From contig JANQBS010000002.1 of the NCBI GenBank assembly GCA_033085395.1, positions 62,001 through 126,000 on the forward strand: a DNA stretch of 64,000 bases, in the 5' to 3' direction. Below the pieces are notes generated by a model. The model saw nothing but the letters and a program-made list of their open reading frames with translations. It was not told where the DNA came from and searched no databases. Below are positions 43,880 to 56,200 of the stretch, piece after piece (positions within the stretch are counted from its first letter, which is position 1; each line of letters opens with the position of its first letter). The translations under genes and the position numbers were made by a program. The DNA is from Xanthoparmelia taractica (lineage: Eukaryota > Ascomycota > Lecanoromycetes > Lecanorales > Parmeliaceae).

Positions 43880-45107
43880 GATGCGGGGGATACAACCTTG
43901 AGATTAGAATCCAGGGTTCGAAGTTATGCAGACTATCAAAAATATACAGCTCCCATTTCTTGGTCTTTATAGGTCCTTGACAGCTACCCCGGAACCCCTT
44001 GGAATTCCCGCCCTATTGCGATCGTACTCGCGTTATTGTTGTCGTAGGCTAGTAAAGGTGTTGTCAAAACAATCCGCTCTTCGAATGAGAGGAACTTGGT
44101 CATCGGAGCGCGTCCACATTAGGCCACGAACCCGAGTATTTACATGCATATGCGTACACAGCCACATCATGAAAACAGGCAACACAAGGCAACCGAAGCA
44201 GTCCAAATCCTTCATATACGCTAATGCACGTCAGCCGCTTTACTCTGACAAGCTTATATTGAGACTAGTCAGTCACCGTGGCTCCAATGAGTTCCATGGC
44301 ACCTATGCCGTAACAGTCAGGGGTTCAGCCCTCTTCTCCACGCCGCACCCACCAAAATGTCAGGAATGTCTGTACTTCGTAATCGTGTCCGATGCCTGAA
44401 ATGTCTCAGGTAAACGCTTTCGAGCAGTTTGAGGGTGAAGCTTGATCAGCGAATGCGATGCACTGCTCACTCCTACATTCTTGGATGTCTACAGGGTGTG
44501 GAGCTGAGGAAGCTGAACCACCTTAATGCACGGGAGAGTTTCGACTTATGCACAGCCTCAGAACAGTGTCAGACCCAGGACTGGGGATGTACATTGGTTG
44601 AACGAGGGTGTACACTTTCCTACTGTGTTATGCAGCAATCTTGCAACAACCGGATCCGACTACTTCCGTTGTAGTGATTTCTTTTATACAATGCTTAGTC
44701 GCAGTGGCAAAGACTACAGACTACTATCATCAAAATGATATCTGTCAATGAGTGAGTCTCAGATCTGAATATGTGTACGAGTACCTACTAGCGGTACGTT
44801 CCGGAACCCTGCTCACCCCACCATCATTTTTGAAGGAAGTGTGATTGCTTACTATCAACACAGATGCATGTAAGACACCATGCTATGCGGGTCGACCGAT
44901 CCATGGTGCGAAGAGGGGCATTCGCCGTACGTCATCGAACGTATCAGGTATCCCCTGACATTCGAAGGCTAGGTGTACGCGCAAGGCTCCACTCAACCTC
45001 GACAGCGAACCGCATAAACTGAAGGGCGTCAAAACCCAAGAGATTCTCCTTGCACTTTCGAGTCCCCAAGGATAGATATAGTGGCTTAAGACTGGAAGTA
45101 AGAGAGT
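43880..45107. other. Divergent intergenic region
   Basis: 1.2 kb between divergent efflux-transporter and O-methyltransferase starts. No exon recognised. It would be the expected place for shared cluster promoters. Confidence 0.4.
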
Positions 45108-46696
45108 ATGGAGTATGCTCATATCATCGACCATCTTGATTCTGCTATCCAAGCTTGGAAGAGCGAAGAGCGGTCACACGACGCGTCTCCATCTTCCAGA
45201 ACTTCCCCAGAAGCCAGCCGAAAAAACTTACTGGCAGCTGCCCGGAGCCTAGTCTTTGCTCTCGAGGCCCCGAAAAGTGTTATTTACGAGATTTCAAAAT
45301 CTGTATGTAGGAAGCTTCACATCTCCCTGTCCTGTCAGCAACTGTCATGAGGGCTCCACTTATCAAATGTTCAGCCGGCCGGACATGCAGCTTTAAGAAC
45401 CGCGCTCATGCTGAATATCTTCGACAACTGGGCGAGTGACGAGATAAAGACTGCGACGGATCTTGCAAAACAAACCGGTGCGGAGGAATTATTGATTGGT
45501 ACGCTCCCAAGGTTTCTCCTCGTAATTACAGAATCATCGAGTCCTCCCTGTTCCTAAATTACAAGGCGCCTAACCAAGATACTGTCACCAATCGCAGTCC
45601 GAATTATGAGAGCTCTTGTGGGCCTCCGTTTTTTCGAGGAGAGAGCAGAAAACACATATAGACACAGTTCCCTATCACGGGAGCTGATCGACGCAACTTT
45701 TCGGACAATGATCGTGGGAATGTGCGTACTCAATATCGCTTCGATGGAAAATAGCTCGCAACATCTAATATAGCGTCTCATGGCATATAGGATCAGTACC
45801 GCAGGCCTGACTATGGCAAACTCCCCGAATATCTTGCCTCTCTCAACTTTCAGTGCCCAGAAGACCCGGACAATGCTCTCTTTCAATACGCGCTTGGGAC
45901 GAAACTCAACATGTTCCAATGGTTAGAAACGCAGCCAGAGCAGCTCGCAGTCTTCAGCGCCTATAACGCTGCATCAACGAAAAGGCGAGGACCTGTTCTC
46001 CGGGCCGCTATCTCTGCTCTACTTCCAGTCAAGGGCCCCGCTACACCTAGCGAGGGGATTCAAACCAAGGAAGACCAGGTTTTGCTGGTCGATGTCGGTG
46101 CTGGTCGTGGTCAAGTACTAGGAGAAGTTCGGAAAGATCGACCAGACCTTGTAGGACGAATAGTTGCGCAAGATCTACCAGAAGTTATTGCAGGCCGGGA
46201 GATTGCCGACGGGGTAGAGAATATGGCTTTCGATTTCTTTCAACCCCAGCCAGTAAAAGGTGAATACCTCATTCTCTCCTATCTGATAAGAGTTATCCAT
46301 CACATCTATCACTTTATTGATGGTCTAGTTTTTGACGGCTCTAGCCATTAAAGCTCATAAACTAATGCATGTACTTTAGGGGCTTCCATCTATTTCTTTA
46401 GCCACATCTTTCATGATTGGCCCGACGTGACCTGCCGCCGGATTCTTACCAACACCGTCCCTGCGCTGACTGCCAACTTCTCCCGCATCGTTATCGTGGA
46501 CCAGGTTCTCCCTAATATTGGCGCTTCCGCCATCTCCTCTTTGATGGACCTCAGTATGATGGCTATTGGAGGAATGGAGAGGACAGAGCGACAGTGGCGG
46601 AAGCTGCTTGAGGGGGTCGGCTTGACTGTAGTCAGTATAGAACAGCCGGGTACTCCGGGTGCAGATGGAACAATCATAGCCATGTTGAGGCGATGA
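45108..46696 (+). CDS. SAM-dependent O-methyltransferase (class I, secondary-metabolism type)
   Basis: Model: 45108..45302, 45375..45498, 45598..45721, 45805..46259, 46380..46696 (404 aa). Introns are 72, 99, 83 and 120 nt and phases agree; the third intron has an alternative pair of sites (GTGGGA donor and ATATAG acceptor), so that junction is least certain. The N-terminal dimerisation/winged-helix part contains HAALRTALMLNIFDN and LIVRIMRALVGLRFF. The SAM-binding motif is LLVDVGAGRGQVLGEV (GxGxG), followed by AQDLPEVI. The catalytic His is in FFSHIFHDWPD, and the closing strand reads PGADGTIIAMLRR. Fungal enzymes of this type methylate phenolic hydroxyls of polyketides or meroterpenoids. 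Neighbours (efflux pump, prenyltransferase remnant) fit a biosynthetic context. It appears intact. Confidence 0.85.
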
Positions 46697-46799
46697 GGGA
46701 GGGGCAGGAGTTTCAAGTTCCAACTTGATTGGTCTGATGAAGGAATAAGCTAGATCCTTTGTGTCTTCTATGGTCTGAGGCAACTTCACGGCTGGCGGT

Positions 46800-47207
46800 T
46801 CGAAACGCACGCGGACGGCTGCGACGGCGTTGTTCAGCTTGTACCTCTCCTGCGCCGTCTGGACAATAATTTTCGAGACCATATATGCGCACCAGGACAT
46901 CGCGGAGGACGAACAGCCCGGCGTGAGGTCCATGGCTGTTCGTTTGAAAGGCAAAGTTAGAGGGATTCTGTTCTTGCTGGCGGCGTTGCAGACGACGCTC
47001 CTGGCGTGCACGGGCTGGCTGATGAGTGCCGGGCCGCTGTACTTTGCTGGTACGTGCTTGGGTGTCGGCCTCTCCTTGGGAGCAATGATTTGGAAAGTGG
47101 ATTTGCAACAACCGGGTGAGTGTTGGTGGTGGTTTTCTCCTGGAACATGGCTCGTCGGTGGTAGCATTGTTGCCGGTTTCGTCAGTCAGATATCGGGCAG
47201 CAGATGA
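46800..47207 (+). pseudogene. UbiA-type prenyltransferase, 5'-truncated remnant
   Basis: An open frame of about 130 aa ending at 47207 matches only the C-terminal third of fungal UbiA prenyltransferases: LFSLYLSCAVWTIIFETIYA, then the second Asp-rich motif AHQDIAEDEQPGVRSMAVRL, then three membrane segments (GILFLLAALQTTLLACTGW; YFAGTCLGVGLSLGAMIW; a final GTWLVGGSIVAGFV). The N-terminal part with the first NDxxD motif is missing: the O-methyltransferase stop is only about 100 bp upstream, with no room for it. Homology fades near 46805. UbiA enzymes attach prenyl groups to aromatic or polyketide acceptors in meroterpenoid pathways. This copy should be inactive. Confidence 0.75.
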
Positions 47208-47483
47208 TACAAAGGGCAAAGAAAGGTTGGCGAAATCAGCTGAAACAACTGGTGGTGATTCGGAGTTTCCAGGCAAGCGTGTGGTAGACATTTAGGGGAA
47301 ATTTGTACAACGTGCTCTCTGCCAATGATCGTTATCCTAATCCAATCGAGAATGTGATGACTTGTCATTATTCTCAAAGCAGAAATATTTGAGCAAAAAG
47401 TGTGCCAAACCTGTCATCCGTAAAAAAAAATAACCGGATACCGGCAAGGTACTCAAACGCAAAAGCGACATCAAATACTCAAT
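47208..47483. other. Convergent 3' region
   Basis: About 280 bp between the prenyltransferase remnant and the convergent receptor gene. Nothing recognised. Confidence 0.4.
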
Positions 47484-48818
47484 TCACACCGACACGTCAA
47501 CATCCACAACCCTTTTGATTCCATCCATATGCTCCAACGAAACCTCGTTGTCGCCATGCCGATCCGCTGTTGCCTTGGTGTTATAGCTAGCACCCGTGGT
47601 ACCGAAGCCAGGCCATCTGTCCAGGTCATTGGAATTCGTCGAGAACTTTGTATACTTCAGCCGGGCCTTGCTCTCGCTGGAGTGCTTTACATTTCCGGCC
47701 GACGCCTTGAACTTATGGGTAAAGAGTGGCCGGAGAGTTGCAATGTTAGCTGCAATGATTGCCACGTAAGCTTCCAGGCTGTGAAGTGTCAGCCTTTCCG
47801 TTAATGTGTGGTACTTGAGCTCTATCTGCTTACGCTCCCATGAGACTAGGTAGTGTAGAGTCCCCTAGAGGCTTAGTTAACGAGTCTGCTATAAATGCAT
47901 CGCGTACCAGAGTTTACATGTAATATCTTCACTGGAAATTTTGCCCAGTACGACGATCCGCACAAGGACACAACAAGCAGCGCTGGACTTTGACTTAACA
48001 TTTGACGGCGATTGGGGTGCAACATGACAGACTCACAATACTCCAAGAGACATGATACCACAAATGGCCGTTTTATTTCTCCGGCTCATTTGTACCTTCC
48101 ACATACAGTATATGGGTAAGCCAGAGAGCACCAAGTCCAGGAACGCGGAGACCGCTGCGCACATACTTAGCTCATACTCTTAGGGAGAAAGGCTTCTCTA
48201 TTGATCAACTGACCGCCTTGGATTTGTCCGATCGCAACTTCAATGAGTGGGCTCCAGCAAGTGCCAGGAATCGCTGGGTCCCACATCTTGGCTCGAGGGT
48301 GGCATTGCAGTAGAATTGCGGTACCACAAGCTATGTTAGTACCCGCGGTCAAGGCAATGATGATGTACAACGTCCATCGCCAGCTAGTGTTGACTGAAAA
48401 TATGCGTATAAGGAAAAGGCAGATGGAGATTCTGGAAAATGCTGTTGAAGCCATAACAGGGATCTCTCCTATGGCCTGCACTTTATCCGTGGTGACGACT
48501 TGTGTGGAAGACAGACAACCTATATGTCGACCTAGACCGTAGTGTACGTGTATGACACTTTGAGCAAAGAGCATGGTTGCAAACGCCTCAAAACTTAGCC
48601 AATTTTGTATTTCGGGTATCTTGAAGATCGTGGCTTACCACCGCCAATACGATGAATGCATCGTCCATTCCAAGCCCTGCGGTAACTCGCCGCGTTCGTG
48701 TAAAGATCCGTAGACATGTGAGAATGACACAGATGGCGAGGAAAATTGCACCTATACCAATATTGACAGTGCCCTTGTCACCCTCAATACAAGGAATGGA
48801 CGACGAGGCTGAGGACAT
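47484..48818 (-). CDS. PTH11/SAT4-like rhodopsin-domain membrane protein
   Basis: Model: 48639..48818, 48214..48586, 48037..48154, 47918..47982, 47834..47864, 47484..47778 (353 aa). Six exons, introns 52-59 nt, all phases agree. The family is a fungal seven-helix group that includes the PTH11 receptor-like proteins. Landmarks: GTVNIGIGAIFLAICVILTC, RRVTAGLGMDDAFIVLAV, VHYGLGRHIG, AFSRISICLFLIRIF, ILLQCHPRAKMWDPAIPGTC, GAVSAFLDLVLSGLPIYCMW, VLVRIVVLG, EAYVAIIAANIATLRPLF. It lacks the N-terminal CFEM domain of PTH11 itself. The tail after the last helix is hydrophilic and Ser/Thr-rich. Ligand and function unknown. A 31-nt exon (47834..47864) is notable. The start is ATG 48818; an upstream GTG is not a start. 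Confidence 0.87.
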
Positions 48819-49931
48819 CTTCACCTTGTGCCAGTATCAAAGACTGAGGGTATCAAGATTGTCTGTTTTGTTCATGGACTCTGAGACTGATACAAAAATC
48901 GAGGCTAAAGCAAGTAATAGATTCCGAGAACATCGAAGATGGTGGGGGGATAAGAGAATAATAGGACGGAAGAGGAACGAGTACTTTGTTAGTGGGCAAC
49001 CACACGCATTCCAAAAATCCCATGTCAGAATGAAGATCGTGCCAGTAGTCCAAGCGCTCCATTCGTACTCCAATTGTCTAGGAACTCAGACTTTCCTTGC
49101 CGCGTCAAAGCATGGACGCTTGCATCTGTAAATGCTGTCAGCGTCTCAGCCTCACCATGCATGAGCTGAAAAATCTCCGCTTTCCCATGCAGCTGGTAAA
49201 AGAATGGACAGCTCTCAGCCCAGCTGGAATCCAACCTGCAGATGCAAATCAACATCTTGTAGACTATCTGATTACCGGAAGCCAACGGAGGGGCTAGCTA
49301 TCACAACAGGACGAAGTACTTTTGACGTATATTCAGCAAGTTTCAGACGCAGATCAAAGTTGCACCATATGGTTACTCAGTACAATCCCCAATGATGGCC
49401 TATCGTAACAAATAATAAAAAGGTGGTGTAACACCTACCTCCACAATCCTCGAAAGCGGTTTTCGCCATAGGCGCAGTTTTAAGAACCCTACTTCGTACC
49501 GTATCAGCCTTTCAGGCAAGGCTTCATTTCATCTGATCCCTGCCAGGGCGGTTATATTGAGGAGGAATTGATAAGAGGAGGGTCAGATTGAACGGAGGAT
49601 AGCTCAAAGAGAAAAGAGAAGAAGGATTCTCGATATCGGAATCATGTTAGTCCGTACCATCCAATAAACATATCTTAAAAAGTGCAATGGCACTGGGTAC
49701 GGCACCGAAAGACTCCATTGCTTATCTCATCTCATCCAGAACAGAAGGCTGACCACTGTCCAATAGCAGGGTGGTAGGGTAGGTGGTTCTGAAATGCCAT
49801 GAGGATTATGTAGGACCACATCGACGGGTTCTTCGATTAGCTTCTTGTAGTCAGTCAGCCAACTTCAGTCATGAATGATATATCTACAATAAATACAGTT
49901 ACGGTCCGTACTTTGTCGCGGACTTTCTTAC
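48819..49931. other. Gene-free region left of a TIR element
   Basis: 1.1 kb upstream of the receptor gene with short open frames in several phases and no domain. It should hold the receptor promoter. Confidence 0.4.
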
Positions 49932-50205
49932 GGAGGGCGGCACAATAAGTCCTGGACAGCGCTAGCGTCCCAGCGCCAAGATTTCGGATAACGCCCCCCC
50001 CGGAGGGTTACCTAAACAATGCGTTTATATCTAATTCGGAAGTGCGCCTATACAGGGTTTACCTTAGGGATCAACGCCCCTATTAGACCCTATAGACATA
50101 GCCTAAGAGATAATTCCGGGGTCGGATACTCTAGGGCTATCTTCCGAAAGAAGGGTTAGGGCTGACACTAGCGCTGTCCAGGACTTACTTATTGTGCCGC
50201 CCTCC
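49932..50205. mobile_element. 274-bp TIR element (MITE-like), second family
   Basis: The ends are long inverted repeats: GGAGGGCGGCACAATAAG is perfect at both ends, then a TAAG unit present once on the left and twice on the right, then TCCTGGACAGCGCTAG, again perfect. This gives about 34 matching bases per end apart from the 4-bp indel. The interior has no open frame. A clear target-site duplication was not found (left flank TTCTTAC, right flank AAGCC), so one boundary may be mutated. The ends do not resemble those of the elements at 29580 and 30374. Confidence 0.75.
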
Positions 50206-50829
50206 AAGCCGTCTTTGTTAGCATCGGGTGCTGCCCCCCCGTCACCCAGCCGGCAATTAAAAGCGGCAGCTCTCGGGTGAGCACCACGGCAAATTTCTAT
50301 CTTCTTCCCCCGCCAAGAGCTTTATCATACGCTTTCAGGCCCAGCTCGATATCCCATCAATCGTTTACAATTGTCTCCCGGATGATCTAGATGATTCGGG
50401 AGAGGATGAATGGAATATGTGCATGTTGTGGTTGAACCTTGCTAGGATGTAGGAAAGCGCTACCTACCCTTCGCCAGGGTCTGTCGCGGAGTCGCAGAGC
50501 ATTGTTGCAGTCAATTAAGTTCATGGCAACTCCTACTAGGTTGTAGCATAGACAGATTCTATTGAGATATCCCTAGCATCAAAAAGTGAATCTTCTCGAG
50601 ATCTGCACCATAAGCCATCCCCGGTGCCAAAGCAAGGAGACATGAAGTCATGTCTTGACAAACCCATCGCTCCTCGATCTAGAAATTATTTATAATGAAA
50701 TATGATCGGAACAATCCAAGCGCCCATTTCTCCATCTTTCAAGTGAAATCCCGTCCCAAAAAAACCCAATCACCGAACATGTATATACACAGAATGTAAC
50801 CGCTCAAGTCATAACCACAACTTGCTTTC
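50206..50829. other. Intergenic region
   Basis: About 620 bp with no coding signal, ending in the 3' flank of the next minus-strand gene. Confidence 0.4.
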
Positions 50830-51561
50830 TCACCCTTCGCATTTCTTCGCCGCACCCTCCAACATATTCAAGCTCTTGCGCATCCGAATCTTCTTCTTCA
50901 CCATTGGTTTCCCGACGCCATCCCTAGAGGCACGGTGCCTCACGTCCTTATCGATCTTGTATGAATGGGATTGTCGCAGAGGATGCTGCGGCAACCGCAT
51001 ATCGCAGTTGGGGCTGAAGGATGAGGAAGGTCTTGACGTGGGGATGTTGAAGTAGGATGTAACTGGTGACGCCATTGGCGGAATCTCATCCGGGGAGAGG
51101 GATGGGGATGTGGAGTCGTCGAGCAGGGCGGTAGGATGGGTGGGTTCGTATACTGGCTGTCCGGTCTGTACCATTTCTTCCACGAGGGCGGATATGCGCG
51201 AGAGGTGGTGGTCCGAGACGCATTGGAGCCGATTGAGGCTTTGCCGTCGACGGCAAACTCGGTTGGAGAAGCTGGTCGGAGAGTGGTGGAGCGGGTTTGG
51301 CTCACGCGTACGTGGTGTAGATCCTTCTAGGCCAATGCTCGGTCGGTGAGAGGTGAGGGAATGTTGGCCGAAGTGCTGAGACAGCTCGGCGATGGAGGTA
51401 GTGATGGGATAACAGGGCTCAGGGGAGGCGGGATTGTAGCCACTGTCATAGCACGGCGTCGACTCACGAGAAGTGGTCGGGGAGACAGTGTCGTGCATTG
51501 GGTATGACTGGCAGCAGGTGTGCTGCCTGGAGGCCCATGCGAAGGAAAAATGGTCAAACAT
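50830..51561 (-). CDS. Hypothetical Ser/Pro-rich protein, 243 aa
   Basis: Single open frame from ATG 51561. A second in-frame ATG 22 codons on (HDTVSPTTSRESTPCYDSGY follows it) may be the true start. Most of the chain is Ser/Thr/Pro-rich and probably disordered. One short ordered segment, NRVCRRRQSLNRLQCVSDHH plus LSRISALVEEMVQTG, looks like an amphipathic helix, and the C-terminus is strongly basic (VKKKIRMRKSLNMLEG). This pattern of short conserved basic motifs in a disordered chain occurs in conserved ascomycete proteins of unknown role. No membrane span or signal peptide. Confidence 0.6.
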   Translation of the reverse strand: MFDHFSFAWASRQHTCCQSYPMHDTVSPTTSRESTPCYDSGYNPASPEPCYPITTSIAELSQHFGQHSLTSHRPSIGLEGSTPRTREPNPLHHSPTSFSNRVCRRRQSLNRLQCVSDHHLSRISALVEEMVQTGQPVYEPTHPTALLDDSTSPSLSPDEIPPMASPVTSYFNIPTSRPSSSFSPNCDMRLPQHPLRQSHSYKIDKDVRHRASRDGVGKPMVKKKIRMRKSLNMLEGAAKKCEG

Positions 51562-53241
51562 GGGGTGCGGATATTCTTAATAAAAGCATCAATCAAAGCA
51601 GCTTCACTTGGGAGAGTCGAGAGGCATCACGGGACTCGTCGAAGCGGGGCGGGAGGGCCTAGAGCATGGGGCGGAAAGATACTGTGTTGGTGTAGTGAAT
51701 ATTAATGTACTTGATAGGATGTTTGATAAGTTGAGAAGTTGAATAGGTTTGTTGGATTTTTTGGCGGCAAGGCAAGCTCCAGACGTTGGTTCCAGACGTT
51801 CCAGAACTTAGAGCACCAGCTATTAGCCACGCGCCCCAGAGACCCGGCACTTTGGCTCAAGCTAACTCCTCCGCGGGTCGAGACTCGGCCTTGGCACAAG
51901 GCAGTTGGCAAAATGAGGCTAAAGAGCCCACCCAAGGAAATACACCTTCGCCTAGTGCGATTGGCCGTGGTCGCGATGAACAAAGCCGGGGTAACATTCG
52001 GGCCAATCGAGTCTTGGCTCAATAGTTTTTAAAAATCAAATAGGTGCAGATGGACGGATGCCATTACCGGATCGGCAGCGGGAATGGTCCGGGTTGAAAA
52101 TGATAGTCATGGGAATAAAATGAAAAATCAAATCTTAATTAATACAGTAAGAAAGGGCATTTCCAGGGAGACAACTTGACAAGGGAGTTGAAAAAAGGGA
52201 AGCGAAGAATGCACGAAAATGGAAAAGCCAAAGCCAAGCCACAACCAAAGCCACACGGCCCAGATATCCGGGAAGAGTGAAGAAAACATAATTAAGGGAC
52301 CTGGACTGTGCATCGGGATTCGGAAGTCGGACAAAAGGGCTGAGGGGCCAAGGCTGAACGCTTTCGGATGTTCATGATTCAGTAATAATTCATTATTATT
52401 ATTATTATGTTTATGATTATGATTATGATTATGATTATTATCATTATTCTCCTTCTTCTTCTTACTAAGTATTATATTATTATGGTCAAGGTCTTATTGT
52501 TATTACTATTATCCGCTTCACGATACTTATACTGTGATATGCATCTCTTCAAGACGGTAGAAGCCTGAGGTACTGTCGAAATCCTCAGAGGTTTACCGAG
52601 GGTGTACCCCAGTGCATTAATATTAGTGCACAAGCATTCCCTTCACAACACTGCCATGCAACCGCCCCGCAATCATCCTATATAATTCAGATAGACACGA
52701 GTATAGTTATCAGTCTATCAAGAATTGCGGATATTGTTATTGTTTCTGATAAGCTACCGTATTAACCCGAACCATGCAGTCGCACTATCCCGTCCCGCCG
52801 CATGGACGATTCTTGCCTTGTCAGGAAGGTACAGCGTTCAATTTGCCCTAGAGCCGGCAACCCTATCTTCCGAAGCCACAGCTGCTACTGTATTCGGCAT
52901 ACAGCATTCTGCCCAGTGCCGTGCCATTGTCCCACATGAATTTGAATATCACCAGGGCAACGTAACTGCCTGACCATGAGCTTGGCAACACCAGACCTCT
53001 ACCCGGACTCGAAACTCCAAACACCAGGCTAGAGAAGAACATGCGTGCAATCCGAATAGCAATATCCTTATCCATGACTCTGAATTCATCTCAACTTGAC
53101 ATCATTCTTGGCACGGCGCCGGTGCGAGTTTGGGCGTTGCTGGGACAAGTGAATGTACTAAGAATATGCTACGGTAGCATTGATTATAGGCCAGCTGTGA
53201 CCAATGCAACCGTCCTGTAGGACGACCCAACAACAACCCCC
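51562..53241. other. Gene-free region with an A/T-rich microsatellite
   Basis: 1.7 kb without a convincing exon, including the promoter of the gene ending at 50830 and the 3' flank of the large transporter gene. Repeats of ATT, GATTAT and CTT type occupy about 52391-52465. Confidence 0.4.
52391..52465. repeat. Compound ATT / GATTAT / CTT microsatellite
   Basis: Successive short tandem arrays: ATT repeats, then TTATGA repeats, then CTT repeats. Confidence 0.8.
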
Positions 53242-56200
53242 TCATCGCACAGGTCCCTCAAGCTTATTCCTCCGCCTAATCTCACTCCACCGGCTCAATG
53301 TGCCCAGCTCCAACACGCTCATCCTGCGCGTCGTACCACTAGGGTTACCAATGATGACCGGCTTCCACTCATCCTCCGGTCCAGACAATATGTTCGTGCC
53401 AAACCTCTCCGACGGGATGATCTGAACGACCTTGAAGCGCGTCAGAATAGCAATCAGTAGCAATGTCAAAATCAGCAGCACGCCCGCCATCACCGCTGTC
53501 GCCGTCTGAGCCCCGATATGCCTCTCAACAACCCCACCCCAAGCTGTCACACCAGCGGCAATGACAAAGGCAAAAGTCTGTGCGATTGCGAGGCCTGCAG
53601 TCACTCGAGGAAAGCAGGAAAAGTTGGTCCTCTTCTTCCTGATCTCTTCCGATAGGACACGTCGAGGTCTTCCAGTCATGCCTGGCTGCAAGTCTGACGT
53701 ATCATAAGTTTCCATAATTAGGCCTTGACACTCGGCGATGGCGAGGTTCGAAAGGAACCCGATCAGGCCAGCGAAGATGATAGGCACCATGTAATGGGTG
53801 GGTTGGCCACCGGAACTCAAAGTGTAGGCCAACCCTGCGAAAGGCAACGAGACCATGAAAATGGCCCTTCTGACCAGGTGAGACGTCCAAGTAACGCGCT
53901 TCTCAAATGTCATGCTGTCTGTCCTTTGGGCATGGTGCCTTGCTCGACTGAACAACGACGCCTTCTGGAAGGGTATGGCGAAGAGAGCTCCAAGAGGGAT
54001 GATTGCTACACCCAAACCAACGTACTGGGGATGAAACCGATAGTACTTGGAGAGCAGAGCCCCAAGAAGCTGTGAAGCTGTAAGCTTTGAATCCACCATG
54101 TAGCGTAAATAACTCACCACTATAACCAAAACCACCTGGCCATATATCCAGCCCAGGTAGAGCGAAAGTATCGCAAAGCCTGGTTGCAGCAGCATACGAA
54201 TGGCCAGCACATGGCCTGCGATGACCTCTTCCCACCACCAGATTGGTCCTGTTGATTCAAGGTGCATTTTGATCTCCCCTCGAGCGACCCTCCTGGAAAC
54301 TTCACCTCCGCTACGAACCTCAGCCATCGACCTACGGTAGGCAGATCTGCGGACCTCTGGTGAGAGGATGTTGAGTAAAAGGACAGCGGCGTTCACGATA
54401 ATTGTAATCCAGAAGCCCCAAGAAACATCTAAGCCACTTATGATACCTGCGCCAATGAGGAACCCAATCCCAATCGAACCAATAAAACACCAAGTCCAGA
54501 TACCAAGCCACACGCCCATACCGCCTCCGTGCCTTCGGACATCGTTGACGTTTACCGTCTCTTGGTGAGGGTTCCCGCTTTGCAAAGAAGCGCCGAAAAG
54601 GTCTAGCAAGGTAGTGATGAAGTTGATGTTTGCGAAGCCCATTACGATACCTGCGAATATCCTTGGAAGTAGGAGTCCAATGCGGTATGTCGCGACACTC
54701 GGGGATCTTTGCGAGTTAATCGCAAGAGCTTGTGGAAACTGCAACGGCAAGAGTATGGCTAGTGCAGCCAGCGTGTACGGCTTTCGCCCGTGAAGCAAGG
54801 GCAAAGGGTAGAAGAGCGCCGTGGTGATGGCCAAGCCAAGGAAGAAAAGCACGTTTCCCAGAATGGTGTAATGATGCTCATCCGCAATAGCATATTGAAT
54901 AGCAGGCACCTCACCAGCGTAGATACCAATGATCATTCCCACGAATGCTGTCGTAACGCAAGTCACGGTAGCAACGTATCTCTTGCGTGAGGTGCTCCAG
55001 TCCCGAGCGATTGGCGAGCGACGATGAGATCTGCTAAGACTGAACCCATGTGACTCGCGGATACTGAAATGGTGACGGTCATTCAGGGTATAATCCTTGT
55101 TGGCAGAGCGTTCTCTACGATGAGAAGTCTCTCTCTTGTCGTCGGCGTCACGCAGTGATGCAGCAGTATCTTGTCGAGGTTGAAAACCACGGCCGCCATG
55201 TCTTGCCGCATTATAACCATCGCCAGCCATTGTCTCTTGGATCACCGGATGGTAGTGGAGCCCAGCAGTCTTGAAGTCTGCTACGTACGGAACATGTTCG
55301 CAATCACTTTCTACATCAGAAACGTCAGGCTCCGGCAGATTAAGCTCCTCTGGCTGTGGGGCTCGGCCTTTCTTCAAGCGTCTTGAGCTCAGACGAGGCT
55401 GAGCTGGTGGCTGATGGTGAGCATTGACGTAGTCCCGGACAACTTCCCTTGACAAAGTGCTCTCAGATGCTCCGTGGGCTCGTAAGAGCAAAGCGTGTTG
55501 CTCTTTCGTGGAAGGCTGCACATTAGGTGGCGTCTGAGGAGCACGTGGCGGTGGGTTCATCTCTAGACGTAGCTTGGAAGTGTGAGATGGTGCTTGGATT
55601 ACAGCCCAGTCATTTGCGGTGGAAGACGGCTCCCGTGACGGGTTTCCAGCTTGGCCAGCCGTCTTTGAAGTGCTTGGTATATCAAGGGGCCGATTCGCAT
55701 CTTGCTGCTTCATACCGATCCCAATATCAACCTCAAGATACGGTGCTGTGGAGGCCTGCCTTGTGTGCGCAGGATATGGTGTCGCATCCCGAGCTTTCTT
55801 AAAGTGACCATGATAACGAGCATCGCTCTTAGGCTCATTGATCATTACTTGCTGAGGCGGCACCGACGAATAATTGTCTTCCTCGTCACCAGCCCCAGAT
55901 AGCGAAGACAATCCCTGGATACTGTCAACTGACTCAGTTGAATGTGCGCGATCATTGACATGGTTTATGTCGTGGGACTTTAGTGGCATGTTCTCACCAT
56001 CGTCCTTGTCCGCAGCTTGGCCGGCTATTGTCAAAGCTTGATTGAGTAGAGATTCGAGATCCTGAATGATCTTGGTGAAACCTGTGCCGTTCTTCTGCTG
56101 GTTTCGCAAGGCCAAAAACCGGTCGGTGCTGTCCGTACTCTCCAGTCTCTCGACCTGGACCTCATCGCTGAGAGCTTTGTACCCCTTGCTAGCCGCTAGC

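Noticed and set aside
43880..43925. GGTTCGAA-like string suggestive of a tRNA T-arm
   Set aside because: No cloverleaf, anticodon stem or acceptor stem could be drawn around it on either strand.
48587..48638. Apparent frameshift between the first two exons of the PTH11-like gene
   Set aside because: Using the TTTTGAG acceptor gives a 52-nt intron in phase 0 and a continuous reading, so no damage is needed.
52391..52465. Regular repeats that might suggest a CRISPR-like array
   Set aside because: They are simple 3-6 bp microsatellites without spacers; no repeat-spacer array exists in the window.
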